Below, piece after piece: positions 54,086 to 63,627 of a stretch of 64,000 nt of DNA. The notes under the pieces are model-generated. The model was not told the origin of the DNA. It did no database searches and saw nothing but the letters and a program-made list of their open reading frames with translations. How positions within the stretch are numbered: the first letter of the stretch is position 1; each line of letters opens with the position of its first letter. The position numbers and the translations under genes are program-made. The DNA comes from an uncultured Rhizobiaceae group bacterium (lineage in GTDB: Bacteria > Pseudomonadota > Alphaproteobacteria > Rhizobiales > Rhizobiaceae). The stretch is taken from NCBI GenBank assembly GCA_938010435.1, contig CALLUS010000005.1, positions 1-64,000 on the forward strand. The letters run 5' to 3'.

Positions 54086-55345
54086 TTACAAATAAGGCTT
54101 CAAATGTTTTTCAAGACGAACATAATGGATTGGGTCCAGAACTCGACCCTTGCGGCGTACTTCGTAATGCAAATGCGGTCCTGTAGAACGACCTGTGCTG
54201 CCGACTTTTCCAATCAATTGACCTCGAGACACGTGCTGACCCACACGCACTTTGATCCGACTTAGATGCGCATAGCGAGTCGTAATTCCACCACCGTGAT
54301 TAATTTCGATCATCTTGCCGTAACCACCATTGCGGCCAGCTTTAACAATCTTGCCGGATGCAGTGGCAATGATTGTTGAACCGGTGCGAGCTTTAAAGTC
54401 TAAGCCTGCGTGCATTGCGGATTTTCCGGTAAACGGATCATGACGACGCCCGTATTTCGATGAAATGCGACTGCCTGGAACAGGATTACCATGAGGTAGG
54501 CTCTTTGCAGCACGACGAACCTTATCAAGTGTTTTTAACGATGCATCGAGTGCATCAACATGATCTGAAAAATGTGCGGCGCTTTTCAATTCAATAAGCG
54601 GGCCACCAATAGCAGAAGCATTTGGAATTCTAATCCCCTGTTTTGTTAGGATGCGCGCAAGCTTACGTGCTTTGTCTTGAGCATTAGCGCGCAACAGAGT
54701 TAGTTCAGCAAGTTGAGCTGTTTCTGTTTCAACCAAAGTGGCTTCAAGAGAATCCAGAACCTTAGAATCCGGTTGAAAATCAACAGAAGCAAGAGCGACA
54801 GGATTGCTTGAAGTGGTGACAAATGGGCTGCTGCTGCCAACAAGTGAACCCAACTTCAATCCGGCACGTTTGTCTTTCCGAACCGACGAGGTTGTTGTTG
54901 GATCAATGAGTTTCAATTTCCCTGTGCGTTTCAAGGCTTTTCGCACGCGTACTTGTCGTTCACCAATCTCACTTTGGCGTGCCAGAAGTTCTGATACACG
55001 TTCTTCAACCGCTTGCTGATCTAACATCTGGCGGCTGGTGACCAAATCAACTTGTGCGCGGAGCGTTGTAATGCGGTCTTCATAAGCTTGCTGCATGCGT
55101 GCATGGTTCGCCAATGTTGCGCCCATCATATCGTCGCGCAACATAAGATATGATCCGGAAATCAAAACGCCGACCAGAAACACAATTGCTAAACCACCAA
55201 AGACAATCATACGGCTGCGTGGGATGGAGAGGGAAACAGTGTCAGATGGCATGTTGTTTGAGCGCGAAATTTTAACGCGAGAAGGTGTCCCGGCGAGATT
55301 TTGAGGAGCTATATTGCCATTTGGAAATGGAAAAGAACGCGACAT
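54086..55345 (-). CDS. M23-family cell-wall metallopeptidase (LytM-like)
   Basis: A 419-residue protein. One membrane helix near residues ~47-68 (MIVFGGLAIVFLVGVLIS) is followed by a coiled coil (~75-150) and a C-terminal M23 domain with MHAGLDFKARTGS and GPHLHYEVRRKG giving the His/Asp zinc ligands. It cuts peptidoglycan cross-bridges or activates amidases in the periplasm. ATG 55345 and ATG 55251 are both possible; neither has a good Shine-Dalgarno. Confidence 0.9.
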   Translation of the reverse strand: MSRSFPFPNGNIAPQNLAGTPSRVKISRSNNMPSDTVSLSIPRSRMIVFGGLAIVFLVGVLISGSYLMLRDDMMGATLANHARMQQAYEDRITTLRAQVDLVTSRQMLDQQAVEERVSELLARQSEIGERQVRVRKALKRTGKLKLIDPTTTSSVRKDKRAGLKLGSLVGSSSPFVTTSSNPVALASVDFQPDSKVLDSLEATLVETETAQLAELTLLRANAQDKARKLARILTKQGIRIPNASAIGGPLIELKSAAHFSDHVDALDASLKTLDKVRRAAKSLPHGNPVPGSRISSKYGRRHDPFTGKSAMHAGLDFKARTGSTIIATASGKIVKAGRNGGYGKMIEINHGGGITTRYAHLSRIKVRVGQHVSRGQLIGKVGSTGRSTGPHLHYEVRRKGRVLDPIHYVRLEKHLKPYL

Positions 55346-55424
55346 GAAACCAAAATTGAACTCGAATCTGAATTTCAGTATCAGTCTTTATGGTTAACAG
55401 AAGCTTATTTTAGACGTTATGCTT

Positions 55425-56315
55425 TTATGTTCCAGAACTTGAAAGGGTTCGATAAAAACCTGGTGTCAGCCCCGCACGTGCGCGTGCCATGTCGTTGAAT
55501 GGTGGTTTTAACGGCCCTCTGAAATGAGAACGGACCAATTCTTGAAAAGCTGCTGCGGGTTCGCGTCCTTCGCGCAAACAAAGAAACCGGAACCACTTGG
55601 CACCCACGGCCACATGGCCTTGTTCATCACGATAGATAATATGAAAAATGCGCGCAGACTTATGATCGCCTATTTCTTCCATCTTTTCCAAAAGAGAAGG
55701 GGTGATGTCCAATCCGCGAGCTTCAAGAATGAGTGGTACAACCGCCAATCGTGCAGTCAGCCCATGAGAAGTGGACTGCGCAGCTTCCCACAAGCCATCA
55801 TGAGCATCCAAGTCTCCATACATTCCGCCCAACTCAGCAAGGCGCTCTTGCAGAAGAGAGAAATGTTTTGATTCTTCCAAGGCAACGCGCACCCAACCGT
55901 CATAAAAACTTCGAGGCATATCTTGTTTTGCGAAACGGGCAATGATGTCCCATGCCAGATCAATCGCGTTCAATTCAATGTGTGCTATTGCATGCAACAG
56001 TGCAAAACGCCCTTTTTCAGACCGAAGAGAACGTTTCTTGGTTTGAAAAGGCGGCACGAGCTTTGGCAGAGCAGGACGACCAGGACGGTCAGGTATAGAA
56101 GTTGCTAAAGCGCCGCCAATGCCCAGTTTCCCGTCAAACCAATGCCGTGCAGTTTCGCGCGTATAGGCTATTTTATTTTCAAGCAGGTCAGCGCTCAATG
56201 CCTTCACAGCGCCATCTTGCAACGAAGATGGTCGAAAATCTTTATCACAGCGGTCACGCCAAACGCTTGGCCACTCGTCGAGTTGAAAGTAACGATCTGA
56301 TAGTAGATTAGCCAA
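55425..56315 (-). CDS. DUF455 ferritin-like protein
   Basis: A 296-residue protein of the DUF455 family. A four-helix diiron-type core is visible: HAIAHIELNAIDLAWD, VALEESKHFSLL, LILEARGLDITP and YRDEQGHVAVGAKW, giving the paired Glu and Glu-x2-His ligands. The fold resembles MiaE and other ferritin-like oxidases; the reaction is not established. It overlaps the end of bcp by 8 bases on the same strand. Confidence 0.85.
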   Translation of the reverse strand: MANLLSDRYFQLDEWPSVWRDRCDKDFRPSSLQDGAVKALSADLLENKIAYTRETARHWFDGKLGIGGALATSIPDRPGRPALPKLVPPFQTKKRSLRSEKGRFALLHAIAHIELNAIDLAWDIIARFAKQDMPRSFYDGWVRVALEESKHFSLLQERLAELGGMYGDLDAHDGLWEAAQSTSHGLTARLAVVPLILEARGLDITPSLLEKMEEIGDHKSARIFHIIYRDEQGHVAVGAKWFRFLCLREGREPAAAFQELVRSHFRGPLKPPFNDMARARAGLTPGFYRTLSSSGT

Positions 56316-56769
56316 AGTGTTGTCGTGCGGCTTCTATGACAGCATCTACATGTCCTTTTACACGCACCTTGCGCCACATCTCGACAATTCTTCCGTCCGC
56401 ATCAATGAGAAAAGTCGAGCGCTCTACACCCATATAGGTCTTGCCATACATACTTTTTTCCACCCAAACACCATAAGCTTCCAAAGCAGTTTTTTCTTCG
56501 TCCGCTGCAAGGGCAATCGACAAATCATATTTTTTCGAAAATTTGTCATGTTTAGCGGCTGTGTCGGGCGACATTCCAATCACAGCGACATCCAATTTTG
56601 CGAGTTCTGACTTTGCAGCACTGAATTCAATGGCTTCTGTCGTGCAGCCGGGGGTATCGTCCTTGGGGTAGAAATACACAATTGCCGCTTTGCCGTTAGG
56701 AAACGAAATTGTTTCTCCGTTATTTCCGGGCAGTTCGAACGCTGGCGCTTGATCACCGATATTCAACAT
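56308..56769 (-). CDS. bcp: Bcp/PrxQ-type peroxiredoxin, 1-Cys form
   Basis: A 153-residue thiol peroxidase. The active site YPKDDTPGCTTEAIEF has the peroxidatic Cys42. The resolving Cys five residues on (found in E. coli Bcp) is Ile here, and there is no other Cys in the protein, so it must work as a 1-Cys enzyme with an external thiol. It reduces hydroperoxides. It overlaps the DUF455 gene by 8 bases. Confidence 0.92.
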   Translation of the reverse strand: MLNIGDQAPAFELPGNNGETISFPNGKAAIVYFYPKDDTPGCTTEAIEFSAAKSELAKLDVAVIGMSPDTAAKHDKFSKKYDLSIALAADEEKTALEAYGVWVEKSMYGKTYMGVERSTFLIDADGRIVEMWRKVRVKGHVDAVIEAARQHFG

Positions 56770-56964
56770 TATTGTTTCCTAAGAGAGGTAAGAGTCCTAA
56801 AATCACCACACTTTTGTGTCAATCAAATTGCCTTAAGACAAGGGGCAAGTGTGTCGCTGCACTCATCATCCATTTTATTCTTTGGATATAACGTTAGGTA
56901 AATCGTAAGGTCCTGTTGTCCTGGGCAATTTAGTGATTCTGCGAGAAAGACTCTGTTCTGAATT

Positions 56965-59900
56965 ATGATTGTGAAATTCAAAAAGAGTGAGCAACCTAAA
57001 CTTCTGGATTTTCCTTCAGCAATGGCGCAGGACCAAACACCGCTTCAAGGAGAAGCGAGTGTTGCAAAAGAAAAACGTAAATCTGGTAAGTCGTGGATAT
57101 TGAGAGCCGTTCTGTTCGTTGCAGTTCTGGCCATTGTCGGCATTGTGGCAATCACGTTGGTTTTGTCGCAAGGTCCGATTTCCAACGAACAATTACGTGC
57201 CGGTCTTGAAACTCAACTTTCGCAGTTGCTGGGAGAAAATTATCAAGCAAAAATTGGCAATGCCAATGTGGCTTTGGGCGAACGGGGGCTGATCTCACTT
57301 AAAGCCGCAGATGTAAAGTTTCTCGATAAGCAAGACACCAATCTTGGTGTCGTAAACGATGTTTCCGTTCAACTGAAAGCGTTGCCGTTTTTATCCGGTC
57401 AAGTGAAGGCAGAGAGTCTATCGCTCAACAAAGCCTCCGTATCTATACTTCCATATTTTGGGTCGCCGATTGGTAAAGCCACACAAGCAAGCGATTTGTG
57501 GAGTGCCAAAGTTGATTTATCCACTGGGCTTAAATCGCTCGGAGACGCGCTGCGACAAGCAGAAAGCTCTATAGCGTCGGCGGGCTTGGACAGCATTGTT
57601 CTTAAAGACACTGCAATTTTGGGATTTGAGGCATTCGGCCTCCGTTCACGTCGCGCAACGGCCACACGTTTTGAAATCAAACACAACGCGAACTTTCAAT
57701 CCGGCTTGCAGTTCAAAGGTCTGATGGAAACAGAACACAGCAATTGGGTTTTCAGTGGAAGCTGGCTGACAGAAGAGACAACTTCCATTTTAGAGATTCA
57801 GATTTCAGGACTTAAGTTCCGCGATTTCTTGTTTTTACCAGATCAGACAGAGCCCGGCAAATTTGATATGGATGGTGATTTTGTACTGACGCTCAAGGCT
57901 CCATTTTCATCTGATAAGAAGCCACAGCAAGCGTTTGGACAAATCGCTATTGGTCAATCCAGTCTGAACATGGGGAAGGATCATGCTTCGACTATTGCAA
58001 AGGCGATTTTGAATTTCCGGATACATCCGCAAGGCAATCGGATTACTCTTGAAAAATCGCCATTCATTTTTCCAACGGCCAAATCTGTCTTGGTTGGCAA
58101 TATCGATTTCGCCAACTCCGCAACCGTTGATCCGGTATTCACAATACAAGCATCTGACATTGTGAGCTATGCCATGTTGCCATCGGAAGCCGCAGCCGAA
58201 GGAGGGCTTTTAGCTCAAGGAAAACTCAATCGGCAAAACAAAAGTTTCGATTTCGAAAAACTGGAGGTCAAAACGAAACAAGGTCACATTTCAGGAAATG
58301 GATCTGTGGCATTTTCGGAACAAGCAACACCAAATATCAAATTGGATTTGATCTCTGATCGAATGAGAGTGTCTGATTTCAAACAAATCTGGCCACTGTT
58401 TCTGGCCCCAAAAGTACGTGAATGGGCGAAGGATGGATTGTTGGGGGGAGAAATTCGTTCCGCTAAGGTCAAAGTAGATTTCCCACTGAGCATAATCAGA
58501 GATCAAATTCCGTTCTCAAATCGACATGTACAAGCAACGATCAAAGTTGCCGGAGTGAGCATCAAAACTGCAGGCGAGCTTCCAAGACTGATCAATGCAA
58601 ATGGAGAGGTTCGGTATCAAGGTGTTGAAACAAAAGTCCTGTTAAACGATGCCACTGCCAAAGTCGTTGGTTATCCGAGTTTAAAAGTAACTAGCGGTCA
58701 GTTTATCGTTCCCAACTACAAATCTAAACCATTGCTAGCTGATCTATCATTCGATGTTGCCTCATCAGCATCATCCCTTGCGACAATCACATCCAAAGCG
58801 CCTCTAAATGTAAAGCCAATCGCCGGACTGGAACCATCCAATGTCGCGGGTTCTGTGACATCGACGGTGAAAACCCAACTGGTTCTGCTGCCAGAAAATA
58901 AGATTAAAACACAATCATGGTCCGTAAAATCCAGTGTTCGAAATGGTAGCTCTCGCAAAAAGATTGCAGATCGGTCAATCTCGGCTGCCAATATAGAAGT
59001 GGCTTTAAGTTCTTCATCAGCGGTTGCTGACGTTAAAGGCAATGCCAAAATTGATGGCGTGCAAGCCGACATTGCATTGCTTCAGCCTTTGGATGGCAGT
59101 GCGGCAAAAAATTCTGTGACAATGCAGTTGGATGACACTGCACGCAAAAAACTTGGGATCAATACCGGCGACGTGATCAAGGGGCCTATTGCAGTCTCTA
59201 TCGGGTCTCAAAAGAACGGTGGAACTTCAATCACTGTCGATTTGAAAAACGCAACCTTGTCTTTTCCATGGATCGGATGGAGCAAAGGAAAAGGCGTATC
59301 GGCAACTGCGTCATTTGCAATGTATGACAAGAATGGCGTTACAGAGTTGAGAGACATTCGTTTGAAAGGCAAAGGATTTTCCGCTGGAGGAAGTATCGTT
59401 GCTGATAAGTCAGGGTTAAGGTCTGCCAAACTGAAGAATGTCAAACTCAACAAAACTGATGATTTAGACTTGCGTTTAGCGCGAACCAAATCCGGATACG
59501 ATGTGGTTGTAAATGCCAGATCGTACGATGTGCGTGCGATCATCAAGTCATCACTGAACAATCAACGTGTATCCGGCGGCAAAGGATTACGTGTGAATGT
59601 GAAAGGTTCAGTGCGTCGATTGCTGGGGTTTAACGGTCAAATTCTTTCTGGAGTCTCAATAGATCTTTCGCAGAGAGGAAATGTCGTCAACAGAGCAAAC
59701 TTAAAGGCCGTTGCTGCGGGTGATGCGCCGACTATCTTTGCAGTGGCACCAGCAAATGGTGGTCTTCAAACAACAATTAAAACCCAAAATGCAGGGTCAG
59801 TATTAGCATTTTTGAATCTCTATTCAAAACTCTCCGGCGGTTCTATGAATGCGCTGTTGACCACTGATAAATCAGGTATCTCGCGCGGTACCATTCAAGC

Positions 59901-60366
59901 AAGAAATTTCAAACTGCTCAACGAACCTCGATTAGCAGCACTGCTGAAAGCGCCGCAAAACAATGTGGCAGGATTGGATGGCGACAAAGTGAGGAGTGTC
60001 CTACGATCTGTACCAACAAAGAATGCAGGTGTGGACAGTCTGCTGGCCGAGGTCATCAAAAAACCGGGAAACTTGCGTATTACGCGTGGAAGGCTTTCGG
60101 GAGGTGATGCAAGTGCGGCTTTTGAAGGCACAGTCTATGATCGCAATAATCGTATGAAGATCAATGGTACATTTTTACCGGGCCGTGCTCTCAATACCTT
60201 TGTTTCCAAAATACCATTGATCGGTTTGGCGTTTGGCAATGGTAAAACCAGCGGTTTACTTGGCATCACATTTCAGTTGCGTGGGGCATACAACAACCCG
60301 CAGATCCGTGTGAACCCACTGTCGATCGTCGCTCCCGGCGTGTTCCGGAAGCTGTTTAAATTCTAA
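56965..60366 (+). CDS. AsmA/YhdP-like (TamB-type) envelope protein
   Basis: An 1133-residue protein. An N-terminal membrane helix (~46-69: LFVAVLAIVGIVAITLVLS) is followed by a long beta-rich periplasmic part with a DUF3971-like middle (e.g. VREWAKDGLLGGEIRSAKV) and an AsmA-like C-terminus (GLLGITFQLRGAYNNPQIRV). Relatives such as YhdP and TamB are thought to carry phospholipids between the inner and outer membranes. It is divergent from bcp and convergent with tyrS. Confidence 0.85.
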   Translation: MIVKFKKSEQPKLLDFPSAMAQDQTPLQGEASVAKEKRKSGKSWILRAVLFVAVLAIVGIVAITLVLSQGPISNEQLRAGLETQLSQLLGENYQAKIGNANVALGERGLISLKAADVKFLDKQDTNLGVVNDVSVQLKALPFLSGQVKAESLSLNKASVSILPYFGSPIGKATQASDLWSAKVDLSTGLKSLGDALRQAESSIASAGLDSIVLKDTAILGFEAFGLRSRRATATRFEIKHNANFQSGLQFKGLMETEHSNWVFSGSWLTEETTSILEIQISGLKFRDFLFLPDQTEPGKFDMDGDFVLTLKAPFSSDKKPQQAFGQIAIGQSSLNMGKDHASTIAKAILNFRIHPQGNRITLEKSPFIFPTAKSVLVGNIDFANSATVDPVFTIQASDIVSYAMLPSEAAAEGGLLAQGKLNRQNKSFDFEKLEVKTKQGHISGNGSVAFSEQATPNIKLDLISDRMRVSDFKQIWPLFLAPKVREWAKDGLLGGEIRSAKVKVDFPLSIIRDQIPFSNRHVQATIKVAGVSIKTAGELPRLINANGEVRYQGVETKVLLNDATAKVVGYPSLKVTSGQFIVPNYKSKPLLADLSFDVASSASSLATITSKAPLNVKPIAGLEPSNVAGSVTSTVKTQLVLLPENKIKTQSWSVKSSVRNGSSRKKIADRSISAANIEVALSSSSAVADVKGNAKIDGVQADIALLQPLDGSAAKNSVTMQLDDTARKKLGINTGDVIKGPIAVSIGSQKNGGTSITVDLKNATLSFPWIGWSKGKGVSATASFAMYDKNGVTELRDIRLKGKGFSAGGSIVADKSGLRSAKLKNVKLNKTDDLDLRLARTKSGYDVVVNARSYDVRAIIKSSLNNQRVSGGKGLRVNVKGSVRRLLGFNGQILSGVSIDLSQRGNVVNRANLKAVAAGDAPTIFAVAPANGGLQTTIKTQNAGSVLAFLNLYSKLSGGSMNALLTTDKSGISRGTIQARNFKLLNEPRLAALLKAPQNNVAGLDGDKVRSVLRSVPTKNAGVDSLLAEVIKKPGNLRITRGRLSGGDASAAFEGTVYDRNNRMKINGTFLPGRALNTFVSKIPLIGLAFGNGKTSGLLGITFQLRGAYNNPQIRVNPLSIVAPGVFRKLFKF

Positions 60367-60375
60367 TCGAAACTG

Positions 60376-61626
60376 TTATTTCGGCTGGATAAGAACGTGG
60401 CGTTTTTTACCAAACGATAATTTGTCCTCACCATCGTTCATGTCAGCCAGATTGATCGACAGCGTTTCATCCGAAACAACAGTGTCGTTCCAGCGAACCG
60501 CGCCACCTTTGATATGACGACGCGCTTCGCCGTTTGATTTTGCAAAGCCGGAGGCTACCAATAACTGAAGGATGCCCATGCCGCCTTCAAGTTCAGATCT
60601 GTCAATCTCGACAGTTGGTAAGTTTGACGCCAATGCCCCTTCTTCGAAAGTTTTGCGTGCGGTCTCTTCAGCCTCGTATGCCGCTTTTTCGCCGTGTACC
60701 AACATAGTTGCCTGCGTTGCTAGAATCTTCTTAGCTTCGTTCAGTTCCGCACCTTGAAGGGTTTCCAACTTAGCGATCTCATCCAACGGGAGAGTTGTAA
60801 ACAGACGCAGGAACTTACCAACGTCAGCGTCTTCTGTGTTGCGCCAATATTGCCAGAAATCAAAAACAGGCAACATGTTCGGATCAAGCCATACTGCACC
60901 ATTGGCTGTCTTGCCCATCTTTGCGCCAGAAGCTGTTGCCAGAAGTGGAGTGGTCAATGCGTAAAGTTGTTCAGCGCCGGAACGACGGCCAAGGTCAACA
61001 CCGGAAACAATATTACCCCATTGATCCGATCCGCCCATCTGCAGCCGGCAATCGTAGCGGCGGCTCAATTCCACATAGTCATAGGCTTGAAGGCACATGT
61101 AGTTGAATTCAAGAAAAGAGAGATGCTGTTCACGATCCAAACGGTTTTTCACGGAATCTCGTGCCAACATTGCATTGACCGACAGGTGTTTTCCGTAGTC
61201 CCGCAAAAACTCAATGTAATTTAACTTGAGCAACCAATCGGCATTGTCCGCCATAATGGCGCCGTTCGAGTCATCATTGAAATCGAGAAAAGTTGAAAAG
61301 CCGACTTTGATCTTTGTCTTGTTGTCTTCGATCTGTTCAGCCGTCAACAATTGTCGAGATTCGTCCTTGCCAGATGGGTCGCCCACCATGGTTGTTCCGC
61401 CACCCATCAATGTAATAGGGCGATGGCCAGTTTGCTGGAACCAGTACAGCAACATGATCTGCGTCATGTGTCCCACATGCAAGCTTGGCCCGGTTGGATC
61501 AAAACCGATATAGGCAGTCACAACTTCCTTGGATAAAAGATCATCAAGACCTGATTCGTCAGAAATTTGGTGAATAAATCCCCGTTCAGAAAGCGTGTTC
61601 AGGAATGCCGATTTGAATGCGGACAT
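60376..61626 (-). CDS. tyrS: Tyrosyl-tRNA synthetase
   Basis: A 416-residue class I synthetase. The HIGH-type motif is in [12 protein letters not shown] (~45-55), [20 protein letters not shown] is the tyrosine pocket, the KMSKS-type motif reads KMGKT, and the C-terminal S4 RNA-binding domain has [18 protein letters not shown]. It charges tRNA-Tyr. Divergent from anmK. Confidence 0.96.
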   Translation of the reverse strand: MSAFKSAFLNTLSERGFIHQISDESGLDDLLSKEVVTAYIGFDPTGPSLHVGHMTQIMLLYWFQQTGHRPITLMGGGTTMVGDPSGKDESRQLLTAEQIEDNKTKIKVGFSTFLDFNDDSNGAIMADNADWLLKLNYIEFLRDYGKHLSVNAMLARDSVKNRLDREQHLSFLEFNYMCLQAYDYVELSRRYDCRLQMGGSDQWGNIVSGVDLGRRSGAEQLYALTTPLLATASGAKMGKTANGAVWLDPNMLPVFDFWQYWRNTEDADVGKFLRLFTTLPLDEIAKLETLQGAELNEAKKILATQATMLVHGEKAAYEAEETARKTFEEGALASNLPTVEIDRSELEGGMGILQLLVASGFAKSNGEARRHIKGGAVRWNDTVVSDETLSINLADMNDGEDKLSFGKKRHVLIQPK

Positions 61627-61718
61627 GGTATAACAAGTTCCAAAGTGTGTTTGGCGGACACTTACAAGATTAGAATAGAAATTTCACGCTCTAATTCGTG
61701 CAATTGAAAGGCCAAATT

Positions 61719-62840
61719 ATGATTGAAAATGCCATAGGCCTTATGAGTGGTACTTCGATGGACGGAATCGATGTAGCGATGATCAGGACGGATGGTCAGT
61801 CACATGTGGAATTTGGTCCAACCCTAGCAATTGATTATGCAACATCGGTACGCCGTGAGATCGAAGCTTCATTGAAAGAAGCAGAAGCAATTTCAGAACG
61901 TGAAGAGCGTCCGGGAAATTTGGCTCAGGTAGAACATTTAGTGACTGATTTGCACGCGCAAGCTTGCGAAACGTTCTTCAAAATCCATGGGATAGATCGT
62001 AACACAATTCGCGCTATAGGTTTTCACGGACAAACGGTGCTCCATAGGCCAGAACAAGGCTTGACCGTTCAACTTGGTGATGGGCAAGCCTTGGCAAATG
62101 CTGTTGGTGTGGACGTAATCTACGACATGCGTGCCAAAGACATGACGGTCGGCGGACAAGGTGCGCCACTCGTCCCAATCTACCATCAAGCCTTGGCTGA
62201 AAAGATTGCATCTGATTTGCCCGTCGTCTTCGTGAATATCGGTGGTATTTCCAACATCACTTATGTTGGGGCGGACGGTGAATTGTTGGCCTTTGATACG
62301 GGGCCGGGCAATGCGTTGATTGATCAATGGGTCCAAGCAAAAGCTGGAATTCCGTTTGATCAAGGTGGCAAGATTGCATCTGAAGGTGTGTTTCTCGCTC
62401 CAATCGTTGATCAATATATGAAATCAGACTTCTTTCAGCGCAGTGGGCCGAAGTCTCTTGATCGTAATGATTTCAAACCGTTAGATCCGGGTGCTGCCGA
62501 ACTCAGCGACGGCGCGCGATCATTGGCGCGCATCACTGCGCAATCGATCATCCGCTCAACAGATCTCATGCCGGAATTACCAGTGCAATGGATCATCAGT
62601 GGCGGCGGGCGATTGAATGAAACGATTATGAATGACCTGGCATTGCTGGCTCAACAACAAGGCGCAAGTGTTGTGACATCTGACAGTCATGACTTAAATG
62701 GCGACATGATGGAAGCGGAAGCTTTTGCGTATTTGGCAGTCAGAAGTTTGCGCGACCTGCCATTAACGTTCCCGACGACAACAGGCTGCAAGCAACCCAT
62801 ATCGGGCGGGTTGCACGCCAAATCCGATTCTATCCTGTAA
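61719..62840 (+). CDS. anmK: Anhydro-N-acetylmuramic acid kinase
   Basis: A 373-residue ASKHA-fold kinase. The N-terminal GLMSGTSMDGIDVAMIRTDG, GFHGQTVLHRPE and VNIGGISNITYV are diagnostic. It phosphorylates and opens 1,6-anhydro-MurNAc released by lytic transglycosylases such as the one at 42504. The ATG at 61719 has AAAGG 8 bases upstream; the longer frame to 61698 adds residues not in the family. Its 3' end overlaps the convergent TSUP gene by 11 bases. Confidence 0.95.
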   Translation: MIENAIGLMSGTSMDGIDVAMIRTDGQSHVEFGPTLAIDYATSVRREIEASLKEAEAISEREERPGNLAQVEHLVTDLHAQACETFFKIHGIDRNTIRAIGFHGQTVLHRPEQGLTVQLGDGQALANAVGVDVIYDMRAKDMTVGGQGAPLVPIYHQALAEKIASDLPVVFVNIGGISNITYVGADGELLAFDTGPGNALIDQWVQAKAGIPFDQGGKIASEGVFLAPIVDQYMKSDFFQRSGPKSLDRNDFKPLDPGAAELSDGARSLARITAQSIIRSTDLMPELPVQWIISGGGRLNETIMNDLALLAQQQGASVVTSDSHDLNGDMMEAEAFAYLAVRSLRDLPLTFPTTTGCKQPISGGLHAKSDSIL

Positions 62841-63603
62841 TCAAATATCCGTAGGCGCGCCATAAATAGACGACGCTCACGATGAGACCGAATGAGATCA
62901 CAAGCGCACGCATCACTTTTTGTGAAAGTTTCTTGGAAAAACTACCACCAAAAGCGCCACCCAAAGTTGCGCCCACCATCATGGCAATCGCATAAGGCCA
63001 ATCCACCAAACCGCTTGATGCCACAACGACAATACTCACAAGGCTGATCACGGTTCCCGCAGCATTTTTGATCGCATTGGCCAAATGGGCGTTTGTGTAT
63101 CCGGCAATTGTGAAAGACGCTAAAAGAATCACACCAAGGCCAGCGCCGAAATAACCGCCATAGATCGAGAAAAAGAACAGTAAAACGCGCCCAAGGACAT
63201 CGCTGCCATTGGTGCTAAAAATACTTTGAATGAAAGACCGCACTTGATTGCCCAGTGCATAGATCGTGACAGCAACGAGCATCAACCATGGAATGAGAGT
63301 TGTGAAAGTTGATTCGCCCAACTGCAGAAGCAAGAACACACCCACGATGCCACCAGCAGCGCAAATCGATAGGTCAACCCAGAGGCGTCGGCCGAGGCTC
63401 AGCAATTCATCTTTAAAAGCTGGTACGGCCGCCGCATTGCTGGGCAGTAGAGCCACAAAGTTTGTGGCATTGGCAACCAATGGTGGTAGGCCAACTGCCA
63501 TCAAAACGGGAAAGGAAATGAATGTCGCGCCGCCTGCAATTGAATTGAACACACCAGCAACGATGCCAGTGGCAAACAAAAAAGCGAGCGTCGCGTAATC
63601 CAT
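62830..63603 (-). CDS. TSUP (TauE/SafE) family permease
   Basis: A 257-residue, 7-8-helix protein. GVFNSIAGGATFISFPVLMA and VANATNFVALLPSNAAAVPA are the first TauE/SafE repeat, and SIYGGYFGAGLGVILLASF with LANAIKNAAGT the second. The family exports or imports sulfite, sulfoacetate and similar organosulfur anions; substrate unknown. It lies 24 bases downstream of the alpha/beta hydrolase gene on the same strand. Confidence 0.9.
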   Translation of the reverse strand: MDYATLAFLFATGIVAGVFNSIAGGATFISFPVLMAVGLPPLVANATNFVALLPSNAAAVPAFKDELLSLGRRLWVDLSICAAGGIVGVFLLLQLGESTFTTLIPWLMLVAVTIYALGNQVRSFIQSIFSTNGSDVLGRVLLFFFSIYGGYFGAGLGVILLASFTIAGYTNAHLANAIKNAAGTVISLVSIVVVASSGLVDWPYAIAMMVGATLGGAFGGSFSKKLSQKVMRALVISFGLIVSVVYLWRAYGYLITG

Positions 63604-63627
63604 ATTCGGCTTTCAGATCAGAAGCGC

